A stretch of 26,061 nt of DNA from Syntrophaceae bacterium UBA2280 (GTDB lineage Bacteria; Desulfobacterota; Syntrophia; Syntrophales; Smithellaceae). Below are positions 18,107 to 25,640 of the stretch, one piece after another; positions within the stretch are counted from its first letter, which is position 1; each line of letters starts with the position of its first letter. The notes beneath the pieces are model-generated. The model was not told where the DNA came from. It was given only the letters and a program-made list of their open reading frames with translations, and did no database searches. The stretch is from assembly GCA_002347685.1 (NCBI GenBank), contig DDWS01000069.1, positions 1-26,061 of the forward strand. The letters are read 5' to 3'. The translations under genes and the position numbers were made by a program.

Positions 18107-20350
18107 ATGCTGAAAAACAAGTTATCCCGAATCCTTATCGTTGTTATTCTGACTGCCGCCTGGATGTATGCCACACCCTCGCTTGCCCAAACGTCGCAGC
18201 AACAGCCGGCAAATCCGAAGCAGGCCCAAACGCAGCAGCCCCAGACACCACAGCAGCAACCGGCACCGCCTCAGCATCCGCCGCTGATGCGCTGGGTCTC
18301 TCTTTCCACGGATTCCCGCGACACGGTGCGCGAAATCATCCGTTCGGAGGTGGATAATCGCGAAACGTTCTCCACAAGATCCGAAGAGCGCGCAAATCTC
18401 AAGGCGGTCGAGGATGAAAAGGAACGCGAAGACACTGATTATAAAAACGCTATCTTAAGCGCCAACAAAGAATTCGTCCGCGCGAAAAAGCGCCGCGACG
18501 ACATCACCTCTCAATTCCAGATGGTTTCCACCGATCTGGAAGAATCCGCCAAAGGGATCAAAACCATCCGCGCGACGATTGAAAACCTCGACGGACAGAT
18601 CAATCGCTACGAACAGGATGCCGGCGCCCAGCAGGAATCCCTGAAGCGCTGGCTCCAGACCGAAAAACAGGGGGAAATTCTGGTCGCGGTTATGTACACC
18701 CGGGGTTTTCGCGACAGTGCTCACAGGCTGGAGGGCAACGCGGACATGGCCTCAGCCCCGCTGATTGCCGCCCATATGGGAACCTACATTCAGTCTTTTA
18801 CAAAAGTCATCCACAACATCACCACAGTTGATTTCATCCGCGCCACGGAGGAAGGCACGGCAAAATGGAACAATGAAGAGCCGATTCGCATCGAACTTGA
18901 AAAAACCCCCCGGGGCACCAGCTACCTTCGCCTTAAGCGCTACGAGCTTTATCCATTCCAGGAAAACAAATCCGGAAGAGTCAGCCCTCCGGCGGCGGGC
19001 AGCGACTACAAAGTCGCCATTATACAGTCGGTAAAAGATCTGGAGGCTTTTTTAAAGTCAGGCTCGTATGATCCGGCCAGTTACGATTTAGGCCGCGCGG
19101 AAAGAACCATCAAAAACACCAGCCAGAACAACGCCCTGGCGGAAGAAGGATTAAACGAACAGGTCAAATTCTTTCAAGATCGGATGATCAATCTGCAAAG
19201 GAAAATCACGGCGGCTAAAACGGAGCAGGATACGCAGAAAAATCTTCTCAAGCGCAGGGAAGACAATTATTACAAACTCAGTCTGGATGTCGCTGCCATC
19301 CGTGAACGAAAAGGCGCGGCGGAACGGGACTTTGCCCAGGCTCAAACCTCGCTGCAAACAAAAAAACGGGTTCATGAATCGATCATCATCAAGACCGCAC
19401 TGGCGGCAACCAAGGGATCGCAGACTCCCGCGGAAGCCTCGGCGGAAGTGATCCTCGATAAACTGGTCGAGGTTAAAAATGATGCCAAAACACAACACTC
19501 CAGTTCGGCGACCGAAGTCACCAATTTTCAGGTGACAAGTGACACCGCCACACAATCCATCACAGAGGCGAGGATCACGGCGATACGCCTGATCGCGTTT
19601 GTCAACGAAGGCGACAGCGTGCGCGTGAAAATGGCTTTTCGAGTCCGGACGGTACTCGATGAGCAGCCCGGTACATTCGAACAACAGGGGCTCGCGGAAA
19701 CTCCGCCTGCCGACGGCACGGCTCCATCCGATCCCTCAACTCAAACACCCGCACCGTCCTCCAGAGATATTTTTGCCATTTTTCGGCCGGAACCCAAACC
19801 TGAAACGCCCCCTCCCCCGCCGGAAAATACAAAACCTGAAGTGGCCCCTCCTCCTCCACCGCCACCGCCGGAAAAACCCAAGCCCGTGGTCCCCTTCAAG
19901 CGCCATTACAAACCACTGGCTGTCCGTGACGCGCTGGGATGTCTTTTTGAACTGCGCAGCGTCACGATGGTCAAACAAGACATCCGGGTACTGGTGGAAG
20001 TGATCAACACAGATGAAGCCTCGCGGAAAGTCGCTTTTTATGACGACAAGTTCAGCACCTGGAACAGATCAACCCTCCTGGATGAAAAGAATAATAAATA
20101 TCTCACAAACGAGGCTTATGCCTGGCAGGGTTCACAAAAAAGGCTCATGGTCGACATCGACAGTCGTGGACGGGGTGTCGAGATTCAGCCCCAAACGTCC
20201 GTGACAATAGAGTTGATTTTTAAAAACATTCCGGCTAATGTAAAGTTGATTAAGATTCATTTGAACCCCTTTATTTACTACCGAGGTGGATTCCGCGAAA
20301 CGTGGGAGGAATTTGATCTCAAGATGCCGGAAATGCGGCTGAAGCGATAA
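18107..20350 (+). CDS. Uncharacterised secreted coiled-coil protein with proline-rich linker
   Basis: I do not recognise a family. The start at 18107 is chosen over the ATG at 18083 because GGAG lies 7 bases before it and it begins a clean signal peptide (MLKNKLSRILIVVILTAAWM, cleavage near residue 27 after PSLA). The 747-residue product then has a Q/P-rich stretch (28-60) and two long charged, coiled-coil-like regions (about 95-190 and 330-425). A loop between them contains a possible small globular part. A proline-rich linker with runs of five to eight prolines follows (about 560-592), and then a C-terminal beta-rich domain of about 150 residues. The polyproline linker could span the periplasm or peptidoglycan. 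It shares a promoter with the DUF4124-glutaredoxin gene 21 bases downstream. A role in envelope architecture or surface assembly is a guess. Confidence 0.8.
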   Translation: MLKNKLSRILIVVILTAAWMYATPSLAQTSQQQPANPKQAQTQQPQTPQQQPAPPQHPPLMRWVSLSTDSRDTVREIIRSEVDNRETFSTRSEERANLKAVEDEKEREDTDYKNAILSANKEFVRAKKRRDDITSQFQMVSTDLEESAKGIKTIRATIENLDGQINRYEQDAGAQQESLKRWLQTEKQGEILVAVMYTRGFRDSAHRLEGNADMASAPLIAAHMGTYIQSFTKVIHNITTVDFIRATEEGTAKWNNEEPIRIELEKTPRGTSYLRLKRYELYPFQENKSGRVSPPAAGSDYKVAIIQSVKDLEAFLKSGSYDPASYDLGRAERTIKNTSQNNALAEEGLNEQVKFFQDRMINLQRKITAAKTEQDTQKNLLKRREDNYYKLSLDVAAIRERKGAAERDFAQAQTSLQTKKRVHESIIIKTALAATKGSQTPAEASAEVILDKLVEVKNDAKTQHSSSATEVTNFQVTSDTATQSITEARITAIRLIAFVNEGDSVRVKMAFRVRTVLDEQPGTFEQQGLAETPPADGTAPSDPSTQTPAPSSRDIFAIFRPEPKPETPPPPPENTKPEVAPPPPPPPPEKPKPVVPFKRHYKPLAVRDALGCLFELRSVTMVKQDIRVLVEVINTDEASRKVAFYDDKFSTWNRSTLLDEKNNKYLTNEAYAWQGSQKRLMVDIDSRGRGVEIQPQTSVTIELIFKNIPANVKLIKIHLNPFIYYRGGFRETWEEFDLKMPEMRLKR

Positions 20351-20371
20351 TGATTGATTTGGGAGGACTCC

Positions 20372-20815
20372 ATGAATAAATATCTTTTTTTCTTCATCGC
20401 CCTGATTTTTATGTTTACTTCAGCGGCTCACGCCGATTTTTATACATGGGAGGATGACACCGGCGCGGTACACATCACCGATTATCCCCCGCCGCAGTTT
20501 AAGTCGGATTCAAGCGTCAGAGTTCACAGGCAGGAAAAACCCGTCATAGACAAGCAGAACTCTGTCACCGAAAGAAAACCTGACATCATCTTGTTTACCA
20601 AAAATGACTGCCCGGATTGCGATAAGGCGAAAGAATTTTTAAAATCAAAAAACCTGCTGTTTGCGGAATACAACATGGACAGCGACGAAAACGCCGTCGC
20701 CAGAAGAAAAGACTTTGACAACGGCGACGATGTTCCCTTCGCAGTCATCAACAGGTTTCAGGTATACGGATTTTCAGAGACTGTTTATAACCGGGTGCTG
20801 AATTTGAAGCCATGA
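20372..20815 (+). CDS. Secreted DUF4124-glutaredoxin-like protein
   Basis: A 147-residue exported protein. The start at 20372 has GGAGG 5 bases upstream and gives a signal peptide ending near residue 21 (AAHA). An upstream TTG in the same frame adds six residues without reason. Residues 22-45 form a DUF4124 module (FYTWEDDTGAVHITDYPP). After a charged linker, residues 71-147 look like a glutaredoxin fold: a strand IILFTKNDC, the redox motif CPDC (Cys80, Cys83), the Val121-Pro122 site typical of the cis-proline, and VYGFSETVYNRVL at the end. DUF4124-glutaredoxin fusions are common in Gram-negative bacteria, but their substrates are unknown to me. It likely acts as a periplasmic thiol/disulfide protein. 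It is the second gene of the operon with the coiled-coil protein and converges with the amidase gene (12-base gap). Confidence 0.88.
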   Translation: MNKYLFFFIALIFMFTSAAHADFYTWEDDTGAVHITDYPPPQFKSDSSVRVHRQEKPVIDKQNSVTERKPDIILFTKNDCPDCDKAKEFLKSKNLLFAEYNMDSDENAVARRKDFDNGDDVPFAVINRFQVYGFSETVYNRVLNLKP

Positions 20816-20827
20816 TGAACATCAATA

Positions 20828-22375
20828 CTATTGAGGAAGTTTGATTCTCTGCCCCGTCAATAAAACATCAGAAGCCGTCATGTTATTGAGACGGCGTAAT
20901 TCCGCAACGGTGATGGAATGGCTTCTTGCCAGTGAATACAAGGTGTCACCCTTCCTGACCACGTAAGTCTTTGTCGGTCGCACGGATGTGTCTGCAACAT
21001 CCCCTGCCGGCACCCTTAGTCTTTGATTCGCATAGAGCTTATCGGATATTTTCATGGAATTCAGTTGCAGAATCGTGGACACGCGGGTATCGAACTTCCG
21101 GGCAATGGAAAAAAGCGTGTCGCCCCGCTGAACACGATAGACGGTTGTTTTGACAGCACGGATCTCTTCTTCGGAACGCTCGGCGACAGGCGCTCGAATC
21201 ACCGAGGAAACCGCACTGCCGGCCGACGCGATCACGGCCCCTCCGGAAAAAAAACTCTCAACAGAAGCCGCCACAGCCGATGCGATCCTTCTATGGAAAG
21301 CCCGGCTTTTGAGCAGCTGCTCCTCTTCGAGATTGGACAGGTAAGCCGTTTCGAACAGCACCGCCGGAATGTCGAGCAGTTTCAAGACACGGAACGGCGC
21401 CTCCTGGTAGGTATCATATTTGAGATAATGAACTTTACCGACCTGATCGATCAGAGTCGAGGCGAACGTTTTCGACAGATTGATGGTGTGGGTTTGAAAC
21501 ATGTTGAGAATAATCTGATCGGATTCATTGTTGCTCTCACCGTTGGCCACGCCGCCGATCACATCGGAGAGGTTTTCATTATTGGCCAGTAGCCGGGCGG
21601 CCTCTGTCGTCGCCCCGCCGGTGGAAAGGCAATACACGGAACTGCCCCTGGCCTGGCGGTTTCTCGCAGCATCCGCGTGAATGCTGATAAAGAGGCTTGC
21701 GTTGGCCTCACTGGCGATCTGCAGACGACGGTTGAAAGACACATAGTAGTCTCCGTCACGGGTCAGAATCGCCCGGTATCCGTTCATGGCGTCGATGGAT
21801 TTTTTGATTTCCCTGCTGATGGCCAGAACAACGTCTTTTTCGTAAGTTCCCCTTCTGCCCACCGCGCCCGGATCTTCGCCTCCATGACCGGGATCAATCA
21901 CGATCACTCTCGTAAATGCGGGCATCACCGGCGCCTGCGGCACCGGTTTCTCCTCGCCTGCCTGTTTGAGATAGATATCCACAACCAGGCGATCCGGTTT
22001 ATCGAGAAATTTTTTCAGTTTGAAAACCTGCGTCTTTGAATGATCATCCAGAAACATCCTGACGATCAATTTATCCGCAAGGCCGGTAAAATCAATCTTC
22101 TGAATGCCCGGCTTCCCGACGGACATCGCAAGCGGCACTGAGGGATGGCATACCGCACCATAGAATTCGATTGTCAGAAGATTGTTGTCAGTTGAATAGG
22201 AATAGTGCGTCTGTGCATCCAGATCGAAGACAACCCGCGTATGATCCGGCGCGGTCCAATGGCGGACGTTCAGAATCTGTGTGGCGGCAAAAGCTCCACC
22301 AGACATGGACACGATCATAAATAATAAAAAAAGACAGGATATTATTCGGAATCGATTTTTTCCCCGGACAATCAT
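20828..22375 (-). CDS. N-acetylmuramoyl-L-alanine amidase, AmiC type with LysM domains
   Basis: This exported zinc enzyme cleaves the amide bond between N-acetylmuramic acid and the stem peptide, usually for cell separation. The chosen start gives a signal peptide (about 1-30, SMSGGAFA) and 515 residues. The frame extends 33 codons upstream from a TTG, but without an export signal at its front; no strong ribosome site marks either start. Domains in order are AMIN (about 32-137), Amidase_3 (about 156-376) and two LysM modules (about 413-456 and 470-513). Zinc ligands are His164 (DPGHGGEDPG), Glu179 (YEKD) and His233 (ISIHADA), with catalytic Glu342 (VLFETAYLSN). The C-terminal LysM pair, absent from E. 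coli AmiC, should anchor the enzyme to peptidoglycan. It is divergent from the MetF/MetV gene, sharing a 159-base spacer. Confidence 0.94.
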   Translation of the reverse strand: MIVRGKNRFRIISCLFLLFMIVSMSGGAFAATQILNVRHWTAPDHTRVVFDLDAQTHYSYSTDNNLLTIEFYGAVCHPSVPLAMSVGKPGIQKIDFTGLADKLIVRMFLDDHSKTQVFKLKKFLDKPDRLVVDIYLKQAGEEKPVPQAPVMPAFTRVIVIDPGHGGEDPGAVGRRGTYEKDVVLAISREIKKSIDAMNGYRAILTRDGDYYVSFNRRLQIASEANASLFISIHADAARNRQARGSSVYCLSTGGATTEAARLLANNENLSDVIGGVANGESNNESDQIILNMFQTHTINLSKTFASTLIDQVGKVHYLKYDTYQEAPFRVLKLLDIPAVLFETAYLSNLEEEQLLKSRAFHRRIASAVAASVESFFSGGAVIASAGSAVSSVIRAPVAERSEEEIRAVKTTVYRVQRGDTLFSIARKFDTRVSTILQLNSMKISDKLYANQRLRVPAGDVADTSVRPTKTYVVRKGDTLYSLARSHSITVAELRRLNNMTASDVLLTGQRIKLPQ

Positions 22376-22534
22376 GCTGAAGAAATAACAAATTTTCCCT
22401 GCAACTGCAACACAATAAAGCAAACGCACTGAGGATGCTCTTCCCTCACGCCTGGTGATAAATTCTATTGACAACCTCTTTCGTAAATGCGATTTTCAGA
22501 GCACCGATACCACAGAGAAATATTGAGGATGACG

Positions 22535-24070
22535 ATGCAGGAAAATCGTTTTAAAGAGGCGCTACTGAATCCATCGATGTTCCCGGTCACCTGGGAGCTC
22601 GTGCCGGGACGAGGCGCGAAAGAAGCGGCTCAGAACAAGGCCATGACCCTGGCCGCGCAGGCTGCGGCGGGCGGAATAATCCACGCCCTGACGCTCACCG
22701 ACAACCCCGGCGGCACACCGGCCATGTCCGCCGACTTCATGGGCGCTGAAATTTTGAAAACAGGCGTCGAACCGCTTGTGCATTTCACCTGCAAAGACAA
22801 GAACCGCAACCAGATCGAAAGTCAGCTCTACGCCCTGGATCGTTCAGGAGTACGCAACCTTCTGGTGATGAGCGGCGACTATCCGGTATCCGGTTTTCAG
22901 GGAAGACCCGCGCCGGTCTTTGACCTCGATCCGATCCACACCCTGCAACTGATCTCGGAGATGAACCGGGGACTGGAATACCCGGGCATTAAAGGAGTGG
23001 TCCGTCAGCAGCCCGCCGATTTTTTTCCCGGCGCCGTCGTCTCTCCTTTCAAAGCAACCGAAGCGGAACAGATGGCGCAATATTTCAAGCTCAAAAAGAA
23101 AATTGCCGCCGGCGCCAGATTCATCATTACACAGCTGGGATACGACGCCCGGAAATTCCATGAATTGATCCTCTTGATGAAACAAAACGGGTTGAACGTG
23201 CCTCTGATCGGAAACATTTACATCCTTCCCTATGGCGCGGCAAAAATGATGAACCGCAACGATCTGCCCGGCTCCGTCGTCACGGATAAACTCCTGGCAG
23301 ACCTGGACAGCGAGCGAAACAATCCCGACAAGGGGGTCGGCGCCAGAATCCTGCGCGCCGCCCGGATGTACGCGATCCTCAAAGGACTGGGCTACAGCGG
23401 GGTTCATATCGGCGGACACAATATCCCCTACGAGCAGGTGGAATCCATCATTCGGCAGGGCGAAGATCTCTCCTCCCGTTGGGCCGACCTCGTCAAATAT
23501 TTCGATTACCCGATGGACAACGGATTTTACTATTTTGAGCGCGATCCGGAAACGGGTTTGAATCGTGAAACACAGACCGAACGGCAATCCCGGCCGCCGG
23601 ATGCCCCTTCCGGATTTTCTTACGGATTTTCAAGGTTCTTCCATCAACTGATGTTTGTGCCGGGCAAAAATCTCTACAGTCTTATGAAGGGAATCAGCCG
23701 CAAAGTGGACGGGTCAAAAATGGAAGGCCTGTTTCATAAAATCGAACACATCAAAAAGGTTGTCCTCTTTGACTGCCGCGACTGCGGGGATTGCGCGCTG
23801 ATCGATGTGGCCTATCTGTGCCCGATGTCGCAATGTCCCAAGCATCAGCGAAACGGCGCCTGTGGCGGGAGCTTTCAGGGCTGGTGCGAAGTCTATCCTG
23901 AAAAAAGAAAATGCATTTACGTCCGGGCCTACGCCCGTCTCAAGAAATACAGGGAACACGAACAGCTGGGAGAGGAAATCATTCCGCCCTGTAACTGGGA
24001 TCTTTATCAAACCTCGTCCTGGATGAATTACTATCTGGGGAAAGATCACACCTCCAAAAAGCAGGATTGA
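22535..24070 (+). CDS. metF: Methylenetetrahydrofolate reductase with MetV-type C-terminal domain
   Basis: Reduces 5,10-methylene-tetrahydrofolate to the 5-methyl form in C1 metabolism (methionine synthesis or the Wood-Ljungdahl methyl branch). The 511-residue chain is a fusion. Residues 1 to about 300 form the MetF TIM barrel (TDNPGGTPAMS, LLVMSGDYP, FIITQLGYDARKFHEL). After a linker comes an MTHFR_C/MetV-like domain with eight cysteines: Cys414, 417, 420, 429, 434, 443, 451 and 460 in CRDCGDC, YLCPMSQCP, GACGG and WCEV contexts. In acetogens MetV is often a separate partner of MetF; here both are one chain. GAGG lies 6 bases before the ATG at 22535; an upstream ATG at 22487 adds 16 unlike residues. 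TTGACA at 22468-22473 may be a -35 box, but its -10 partner (GATTTT) is poor. tRNA-Arg follows 48 bases downstream. Confidence 0.93.
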   Translation: MQENRFKEALLNPSMFPVTWELVPGRGAKEAAQNKAMTLAAQAAAGGIIHALTLTDNPGGTPAMSADFMGAEILKTGVEPLVHFTCKDKNRNQIESQLYALDRSGVRNLLVMSGDYPVSGFQGRPAPVFDLDPIHTLQLISEMNRGLEYPGIKGVVRQQPADFFPGAVVSPFKATEAEQMAQYFKLKKKIAAGARFIITQLGYDARKFHELILLMKQNGLNVPLIGNIYILPYGAAKMMNRNDLPGSVVTDKLLADLDSERNNPDKGVGARILRAARMYAILKGLGYSGVHIGGHNIPYEQVESIIRQGEDLSSRWADLVKYFDYPMDNGFYYFERDPETGLNRETQTERQSRPPDAPSGFSYGFSRFFHQLMFVPGKNLYSLMKGISRKVDGSKMEGLFHKIEHIKKVVLFDCRDCGDCALIDVAYLCPMSQCPKHQRNGACGGSFQGWCEVYPEKRKCIYVRAYARLKKYREHEQLGEEIIPPCNWDLYQTSSWMNYYLGKDHTSKKQD

Positions 24071-24074
24071 TTTT

Positions 24075-24103
24075 ATTCATTGAAGATTCCGCACGGATAT
24101 AGT
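24075..24103 (+). promoter_or_regulatory. Possible promoter of tRNA-Arg
   Basis: TATAGT at 24098-24103 is a good -10 box, placing the transcription start about 9 bases before the mature tRNA. The -35 region (ATTCAT/TTCATT at 24075-24081) is weak. The tRNA may instead be co-transcribed with the reductase gene. Confidence 0.35.
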
Positions 24104-24118
24104 AGAAGCTCGCAGCGT

Positions 24119-24195
24119 GGGCGATTAGCTCAGATGGATAGAGTACTGGCCTCCGAAGCCAGGTGCCGTGAGTTCGAGTCTCACATCGCCCACCA
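24119..24195 (+). tRNA. tRNA-Arg (anticodon CCG, reads CGG)
   Basis: A complete 77-base cloverleaf: acceptor arms GGGCGAT (24119-24125) and ATCGCCC (24185-24191), D arm GCTC/GAGT, anticodon stem CTGGC/GCCAG around the loop CTCCGAA with anticodon CCG at 24153-24155, and T arm GTGAG/CTCAC with loop TTCGAGT. The discriminator is A, and CCA (24193-24195) is encoded in the gene. A strong terminator follows. Confidence 0.97.
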
Positions 24196-24227
24196 AGCCA
24201 TCATCCAATAACATCCAAAGCTGTCCA

Positions 24228-24257
24228 CAAACCCGCCGGAAACGGCGGGTTTGTTTT
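24228..24257 (+). terminator. Rho-independent terminator after tRNA-Arg
   Basis: A perfect 11-bp stem CAAACCCGCCG (24228-24238) with CGGCGGGTTTG (24243-24253) closes a GAAA tetraloop and is followed by TTTT. It ends the tRNA, and possibly reductase-tRNA, transcript. Confidence 0.88.
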
Positions 24258-24665
24258 ACCCGTCTGACCTTACCCCGAAATATATGCCAGGTTAAAATTG
24301 AGTCGACGCTCTAATACAAGGGTTCCCCGAAAACAGTACCAGCCGCATGGTTAGTTTCCAGGCGAACTATTCTGTCGAACTTCGTTGTATTCTATCAACA
24401 AGTTTTAGACGATCTCCTGGGCGTGTCTAAAATTCGAAAACCATCAAAACACAAAAAGGAAGTTCTTATCAATCTGCTCGACAACATTGTCGGGATTCAT
24501 TACATAATAAATTTCCGCAAAATAAATGTAATTTATTGTATTTATTATGCCATCGTCAATAACACTCCATATGTACTCTTTGATGGTGTCGGATAACTTT
24601 ACAAATAAATGTCCTACCATAAGAATTATATAGGTATGTATAACAATGTCGTAGTGTTACAATAC
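24258..24665. other. AT-rich spacer upstream of the PEP-CTERM gene
   Basis: No gene is supported in this stretch, which is clearly AT-richer than the DNA before the tRNA. It contains an 8-bp inverted repeat TTTTAGAC (24403-24410) with GTCTAAAA (24425-24432), a 27-codon frame from ATG 24347 that I do not recognise, and the nested palindrome at 24503-24549. It may be the control region of the sigma-54 promoter that follows, or the scar of an element once inserted beside the tRNA. Confidence 0.45.
24503..24549. repeat. Nested AT-rich palindrome, candidate enhancer site
   Basis: CATAATAAAT (24503-24512) is repeated inverted as ATTTATTATG (24540-24549), a perfect 10-bp pair. Between them lies a second palindrome, AATAAAT-GTA-ATTTATT (24521-24537). 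The element centres about 140 bases upstream of the sigma-54 promoter, within the usual range for an enhancer-binding activator. The activator role is inferred from position only; low sequence complexity makes some symmetry expected by chance. Confidence 0.4.
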
Positions 24666-24681
24666 TGGCGCATATATTGCT
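24666..24681 (+). promoter_or_regulatory. Sigma-54 (RpoN) promoter of the PEP-CTERM gene
   Basis: TGGCGC (24666-24671), 5 bases, then TTGCT (24677-24681) fits the consensus TGGCAC-N5-TTGCW with one mismatch and exact -24/-12 GG to GC spacing. Transcription would start near 24692, about 43 bases before the ATG. PEP-CTERM genes in other bacteria are known to be controlled by RpoN with the PrsK/PrsR two-component system, so the context supports the call. Confidence 0.72.
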
Positions 24682-24734
24682 TTATGTGTGCTAAGATCAA
24701 TGTTGATCAGTAAATATTAAGAAGGAGAGAGCTC

Positions 24735-25403
24735 ATGAAGAAATATTCTGTGATTTTAAGTTTTTTGATTTTATTAGCATTTGCAGCTACATCACACGCA
24801 TTATCTTGGGACTATACTTATGCGTTAGGAAACGGTGGATATACATCGCCTTACACCAACGTCACGGTCATCACGTTCGATGAAGCTTTGCCTGGAGGAT
24901 GGGAGCTGATCGGTAACAACTATCAAATCACACAAGGCACGGCTAGTGACGCTGCGGCGCCCTGGTATGATGATGGAAACGGTGGAGCACGCAATTTGAC
25001 ATATTACTTATCCGTGCCGCGTGATGTAAATGTACAACCACAGTCTGTTGTAATCAGTTTCGGTGGCAGTGTGAAAGATTATTTTGGCCTCTGGTGGGGA
25101 TCAATGGATAAATACAACACACTTGACTTCTTAGCTGCCGATCTGATCACGGCAGTAGCTACCGTAAAAGGCGACGCTTTCAGCGTAGCAGATGGTAATC
25201 AGAATAGCGGTGACACGAATAAATACGTTAATTTTTACGGAATGGGCGATTTTTATGGCGTTCGGTTAACCAGCACAAGTTACGCGTTTGAGATCGACAA
25301 TATCGCAGTAGTTAAAAGCGTTGTACCTGAACCCGCCAGCATGCTCCTTCTTGGTCTTGGCCTGATGGGTTTGGCAGCGGTAAGGAGAAAGTTTCAGAAG
25401 TAA
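24735..25403 (+). CDS. PEP-CTERM sorting domain-containing secreted protein
   Basis: A 222-residue exported protein whose C-terminus (197-222) is a textbook PEP-CTERM signal: VPEP, a hydrophobic segment LLLGLGLMGLAAV, and the basic tail RRKFQK. Such proteins are cut and anchored or released by an exosortase (EpsH/XrtA), often with exopolysaccharide export and flocculation or biofilm formation. An N-terminal signal peptide ends near residue 22 (SHA). The mature part is rich in Gly, Asn, Tyr and Thr, beta-like and cysteine-free, with no catalytic motif that I recognise. AAGGAG lies 7 bases before the ATG. A sigma-54 promoter precedes it and a terminator follows, so it is monocistronic. Base composition is lower in GC than the genes before the tRNA, which may mean transfer. 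No exosortase is in the window. Confidence 0.93.
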   Translation: MKKYSVILSFLILLAFAATSHALSWDYTYALGNGGYTSPYTNVTVITFDEALPGGWELIGNNYQITQGTASDAAAPWYDDGNGGARNLTYYLSVPRDVNVQPQSVVISFGGSVKDYFGLWWGSMDKYNTLDFLAADLITAVATVKGDAFSVADGNQNSGDTNKYVNFYGMGDFYGVRLTSTSYAFEIDNIAVVKSVVPEPASMLLLGLGLMGLAAVRRKFQK

Positions 25404-25451
25404 TCCCGCATCGGCGGGTTTAAATAACTATGGTTCTTACCATGGGAGAGG

Positions 25452-25481
25452 AAGGCAGGGTCAATCAACCCTGCCTTTTTT
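25452..25481 (+). terminator. Rho-independent terminator after the PEP-CTERM gene
   Basis: A 10-bp stem AAGGCAGGGT (25452-25461) with ACCCTGCCTT (25468-25477), a 6-base loop and a T-run. Two smaller hairpins come first, CCCGC/GCGGG just after the stop codon and ATGGT/ACCAT near 25430-25444, which may protect the 3' end of the message. Confidence 0.88.
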
Positions 25482-25504
25482 ATGATTTCAACCAATTATT
25501 CCAT

Positions 25505-25533
25505 TTGACATAGCATAATATCAGCTTTATATT
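25505..25533 (+). promoter_or_regulatory. Sigma-70 promoter of the PAS-domain gene
   Basis: TTGACA (25505-25510) and TATATT (25528-25533) are separated by exactly 17 bases. The start of transcription is predicted near 25540, giving a leader of about 100 bases before the GTG at 25641. The neighbouring PEP-CTERM gene instead has a sigma-54 promoter, so the two are not in one unit. Confidence 0.68.
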
Positions 25534-25640
25534 ACAACAAGATAAGTTGATATGGCCATTCATTTAGGACCATCACCCATCATAACACTCACTGGTTAAC
25601 TTTCCAACCTAACAGATCATCAAGACGTGTTAGGAACCCC

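Noticed and set aside
24171..24734. tRNA-Arg as an attachment site of an integrated element
   Set aside because: I searched by eye for a second copy of the tRNA 3' end downstream and found none, and no integrase is present.
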